Source: Candidatus Iainarchaeum sp. (GTDB lineage: Archaea > Iainarchaeota > Iainarchaeia > Iainarchaeales > JAAZKV01). From it: 7,644 bases of DNA. A program made the translations under genes and the position numbers. How positions within the stretch are numbered: position 1 is the first letter of the stretch; each line of letters starts with the position of its first letter. The notes beneath the pieces are model-generated. The model was not told the DNA's origin and did no database searches. It saw only the letters and a list, made by a program, of their open reading frames with translations. The DNA lies in the NCBI GenBank assembly GCA_028691435.1, contig JAQUZG010000022.1, positions 3,236-10,879 of the forward strand, in the 5' to 3' direction. Of the stretch, positions 5,441 through 7,644 are shown piece by piece.

Positions 5441-6388
5441 ATGAAAATACTGGTTGTTGGTGAAAAGAAAAAAAACGTTTTTGCTTATGTTAAGGCGCTT
5501 AGAGAAAAGGGTGCTGAAGCAAAATATTTACGAATTTTAAAATTTGTTTTAGTTAGTAAGCATAACAAATCATTTATAAAAACAACAATTGGACTCATTG
5601 ATAAATATGATGCAATATTCATCCAATCAAGAACTTCACTTGGCCCATTTATTGAACCAATGCTTGAACAAATTGAAGAAAAAAAAATTTATTCAAATTG
5701 TAAAATTGGATCATACTACAATAGTTTAAATGAACCATTACAAAACGTTACATTAACAACAAATGGAATAAGTTGCCCAAATTCAATTATTACAGGAAAT
5801 GAAAAAAATATTGAAAAAATAATTGAAAGATTAAATTTTCCAATTCTTGCAAAGTCTATAAAAGGTAAAGAAATTCAACAATCAATGATTGTGAATACAC
5901 CTAGTGAATTAAACGTATTTATTAAAAGTATGAAACATGAAATGGACGGATATTTATTTAAAGAATTTATTAAAGGGAGAATAATTTCTTGTTTAGTGAT
6001 TGGAAATAAAGTATTTGCTATTGAACAAACTAAAGAAAATAACGATTCTCAAAAAATAAATTTAATGAAAGGAAAAACTTATAGAGTAAGAGATGATGAA
6101 AAAGAAATTGTAATATCTGCTGCCAATGCAATCGGATATGATATTGCGCAAGTTGACATAATAAATAAAAAAGTTATTTCGGTTTCGCCAATCATCCCAT
6201 TACAAGAATTTAATAAAATTTGTTCAGAAAATATAGAAAAATATGTTGCTGACTTTTTAATTGAGAAAGTTAAATTACAAGGTGAAAAAAAATCATACAA
6301 AGATGATTTAAAAAAAATAAGAAAAGCATTTTCAAAAACATTATTTGGAAGATTATTTAGTAAAAAGAAAAAAACTGTGATTGAATGA
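5441..6388 (+). CDS. Degenerate RimK-like ATP-grasp protein (probable pseudoenzyme)
   Basis: A 315-residue protein with the full RimK-like layout: a pre-ATP-grasp Rossmann-like domain from MKILVVG (about 1-105), then the ATP-grasp domain (about 110-275). It aligns well with the next gene's product, yet the catalytic positions are lost. The glycine loop GKG (166-168 in the neighbour) becomes I145-Q146-Q147. The arginine of the DVR motif becomes S183. Most tellingly, the Mg-binding ExN (E278, N280 in the neighbour) becomes S247 and S249 in ISVSP. K138, D239 and N207 remain. The frame is intact, so this is divergence under constraint rather than decay. The C-terminal tail (about 280-311) is rich in lysine and arginine and could bind nucleic acid or an acidic partner. 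Its stop overlaps the next start (ATGA), implying translational coupling and a heteromeric complex. That it regulates or scaffolds the active ligase is inference. Confidence 0.8.
   Translation: MKILVVGEKKKNVFAYVKALREKGAEAKYLRILKFVLVSKHNKSFIKTTIGLIDKYDAIFIQSRTSLGPFIEPMLEQIEEKKIYSNCKIGSYYNSLNEPLQNVTLTTNGISCPNSIITGNEKNIEKIIERLNFPILAKSIKGKEIQQSMIVNTPSELNVFIKSMKHEMDGYLFKEFIKGRIISCLVIGNKVFAIEQTKENNDSQKINLMKGKTYRVRDDEKEIVISAANAIGYDIAQVDIINKKVISVSPIIPLQEFNKICSENIEKYVADFLIEKVKLQGEKKSYKDDLKKIRKAFSKTLFGRLFSKKKKTVIE
6377..6381 (+). promoter_or_regulatory. Shine-Dalgarno site for the second ATP-grasp gene
   Basis: GTGAT inside the end of the preceding gene, three bases before ATG 6385. It supports 6385 over the internal ATG at 6436 and, with the ATGA overlap, indicates coupled translation of the pair. 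Confidence 0.65.
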
Positions 6389-7329
6389 GCTCAAAAAAAA
6401 TAAAAATTGAAAAAAAATTTGCTTTGAAAGAAAAAATGAGTATTGTAATAATTGGATCAAAAAAATTTAAGCAATCAACAGTTAATGCAATGATTAGTGA
6501 AGCACAAGAAGTATTTGATAAAGCAATGTTTGTAACAATTGACAAAATACAAATTATAACAACTGAAAAAGGATTAACTTTAAAATACAAAGACCAAAAT
6601 TTACTAACAGATTATGATGTTATTTATCCAAGATTTTCCTCAAATGATTTTTTATTAGGGGAAGCTATATTAAAAGCAATAGAAACAAGCAAAGCATATA
6701 ATCCCTTAAATTTAAAATCATTTCAAATAACAAATCACAAATATTATACATCCCAAAAACTTTCTAAAGAAGGAGTGCCTGGAATACTTTCAACATTACT
6801 TATTTCACCAAAATATATAGATTTAGTAATTAAAGAAATTGGATACCCAATTGTAATGAAATTAATTTCAGGATTTGCGGGAAAAGGAGTTGTTCTTGTT
6901 AAAGATAAGGGGCAAATGAACAGTTTACTTGATACAGTACATTTATTTGAAGAGTGTATTTGTATGCAAAAATTTGTTAAAAGTAAAAATCCTGGAACAG
7001 ATGTACGATGTTATGTTACAGGTGATGAAGTTACAGGCATAATGAGAATAGCAAAAAAAGGAGATTGGAGATCAAATTTATCAAGAGGGGGGAGTGCAAA
7101 AATAATTGAAATGACTCAAGAAATAAAAAAAATTGCATTAACTTCTGCTAAAATTTTAAATATGGATATTTGTGCAATTGATTTAATGGACAATAATGGA
7201 AAATATGTTGTAATCGAAGTTAATTTTATGCCTGGCCCTTTTAAAAAATATATTGGAAATTTAATGATAAAAAAATGGATTAAATTTTTATATAAAAAAG
7301 GAATTGAAAACAAAAAAAAAATTAAATAA
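6385..7329 (+). CDS. RimK-like ATP-grasp amino-acid ligase (catalytically complete)
   Basis: A 314-residue ATP-dependent carboxylate-amine ligase of the RimK/LysX/glutamate-ligase group, which activates a carboxylate as acyl-phosphate and joins it to an amino acid or peptide amine. After an 18-residue basic extension comes an N-terminal domain from MSIVIIGSKK (18-27) with YPRFSSND (81-88). The ATP-grasp domain then shows K159, the glycine loop GFAGKGVV (163-170), the hinge MQKFVKS (194-200), DVR (206-208), WRSNLSRGG (228-236), D266, and ExN as E278-V-N280 followed by FMPG. All magnesium and ATP contacts expected for the family are present, so it should be active. It overlaps the degenerate paralogue by four bases. 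The substrate is undetermined: RimK-type enzymes glutamylate ribosomal protein S6, while archaeal relatives act on cofactors (MptN, CofF) or a carrier protein in lysine synthesis (LysX). The context favours a peptide or protein tail. Confidence 0.87.
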   Translation: MSSKKIKIEKKFALKEKMSIVIIGSKKFKQSTVNAMISEAQEVFDKAMFVTIDKIQIITTEKGLTLKYKDQNLLTDYDVIYPRFSSNDFLLGEAILKAIETSKAYNPLNLKSFQITNHKYYTSQKLSKEGVPGILSTLLISPKYIDLVIKEIGYPIVMKLISGFAGKGVVLVKDKGQMNSLLDTVHLFEECICMQKFVKSKNPGTDVRCYVTGDEVTGIMRIAKKGDWRSNLSRGGSAKIIEMTQEIKKIALTSAKILNMDICAIDLMDNNGKYVVIEVNFMPGPFKKYIGNLMIKKWIKFLYKKGIENKKKIK

Positions 7330-7356
7330 AAAAATTAAAGAATAATTCAAAAAAAT

Positions 7357-7366
7357 CTATTTTTAA
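7357..7366 (+). terminator. Possible T-tract terminator after the ATP-grasp operon
   Basis: A short run of T residues (about 7360-7364, in CTATTTTTAA) lies about 30 nt after the stop at 7329 and before the next gene's promoter. Archaeal transcription can end on such tracts without a hairpin. T-runs are common in this DNA, so support is weak. Confidence 0.25.
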
Positions 7367-7379
7367 CCAAACCGCTAAT

Positions 7380-7387
7380 TTTAAATA
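7380..7387 (+). promoter_or_regulatory. TATA box for the membrane protein gene at 7409
   Basis: TTTAAATA is centred about 26 nt before ATG 7409, with the purine-containing ACCGCTAA just upstream as a possible BRE. No SD lies between the box and the ATG, so the gene probably has a leaderless transcript independent of the ATP-grasp operon. Confidence 0.5.
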
Positions 7388-7408
7388 CCTAAAAATCTTA
7401 TAATTGTT

Positions 7409-7644
7409 ATGAAAAAAAGTAGTTCAAAATCATTTTTTTTAGACCATAGTGAAAATCAATTGGCTATTGCAATAGTTATTGTAATTATAAGTGCAATTGT
7501 TAATGCATTTTTAACAAATATAATAAGTAATTTTGCTTATTCAATTATAAGTTTTCTTTTAAGTATCATACAATGGATAATTTTAGGGATTTTAATTTGG
7601 GTTTTAGAATTTATGATTATAAAGAAAAAATCACAAATTAAATT
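7409..7644 (+). CDS. Multi-spanning membrane protein, N-terminal part (cut by window end)
   Basis: An open frame from ATG 7409 runs off the window with 78 codons visible and no stop. It begins MKKSSSKSFFLDHSENQLAI, a short polar, serine- and lysine-rich N-terminus. Two hydrophobic stretches follow, at about residues 18-36 (LAIAIVIVIISAIVNAFL) and about 45-70 (IISFLLSIIQWIILGILIWV and on), ending in the positive cluster KKKSQIK. By the positive-inside rule both ends of the visible part would be cytoplasmic, forming a helical hairpin. I do not recognise the family; Yip1-like small membrane proteins of archaea start similarly, but this is only a suggestion. The start is supported by the TATA box with leaderless spacing. 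Confidence 0.65.
   Translation, partial: MKKSSSKSFFLDHSENQLAIAIVIVIISAIVNAFLTNIISNFAYSIISFLLSIIQWIILGILIWVLEFMIIKKKSQIK

Noticed and set aside
5441..6388. Frameshifted or decaying copy of the active ATP-grasp gene.
   Set aside because: The frame is continuous, the length equals that of the neighbour, the SD and stop overlap are intact and structural residues are kept, so it reads as a specialised pseudoenzyme rather than a pseudogene.
6079..6590. Short minus-strand open frames opposite the two ATP-grasp genes.
   Set aside because: They are antisense to conserved coding sequence and show no start signals or recognisable protein features.

Overview
The window is strongly AT-rich, gene-dense DNA that looks like a small-genome archaeon, most likely of the DPANN type (Woesearchaeota/Pacearchaeota/Nanoarchaeota-like). 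That placement is inference. It rests on GTGAT Shine-Dalgarno cores matching the archaeal anti-SD, several starts that sit 25-29 nt downstream of a TTTAAATA-like TATA box with no SD (leaderless pattern), a long-armed tRNA-Leu with no encoded CCA, short intergenic gaps, and the protein families present.

Layout. 1-27: probable last codons of an upstream gene. 137-2354 (+): a DUF1704/MATCAP-like zinc carboxypeptidase, then an M29 (AmpT/AmpS) aminopeptidase-like protein. 2355-2807 (-): a small secreted, C-terminally anchored protein that meets the aminopeptidase stop-to-stop. 2842-3079: a dense field of hairpins, including two 50-nt tandem copies, ending against tRNA-Leu(CAA) at 3082-3165 (-). 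3330-3740 (-): a small protein with a beta-barrel resembling EF-Tu domain 2. 3784-4251 (+): a cytosine deaminase of the yeast Fcy1 type. 4318-5285 (-): a retropepsin-like aspartic protease of the RimK-associated family (PF05618 type) followed by a GNAT acetyltransferase. Divergent from these, 5441-7329 (+): two overlapping RimK-like ATP-grasp genes, the first catalytically degenerate and the second with all expected catalytic residues. 7409-end (+): the start of a membrane protein cut by the window edge.

How the genes may work together. The unifying theme is making and breaking amide bonds. An ATP-grasp amino-acid ligase with a dead paralogous partner lies back-to-back with a retropepsin and a GNAT, and a MATCAP-type carboxypeptidase and an M29 aminopeptidase are encoded a few kb away. 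RimK plus PF05618 retropepsin, and DUF1704 plus ATP-grasp, are associations known from comparative genomics of amidoligase systems. That all of them form one peptide-tagging/untagging system here is a hypothesis. The deaminase (pyrimidine salvage) and the tRNA are probably unrelated neighbours.
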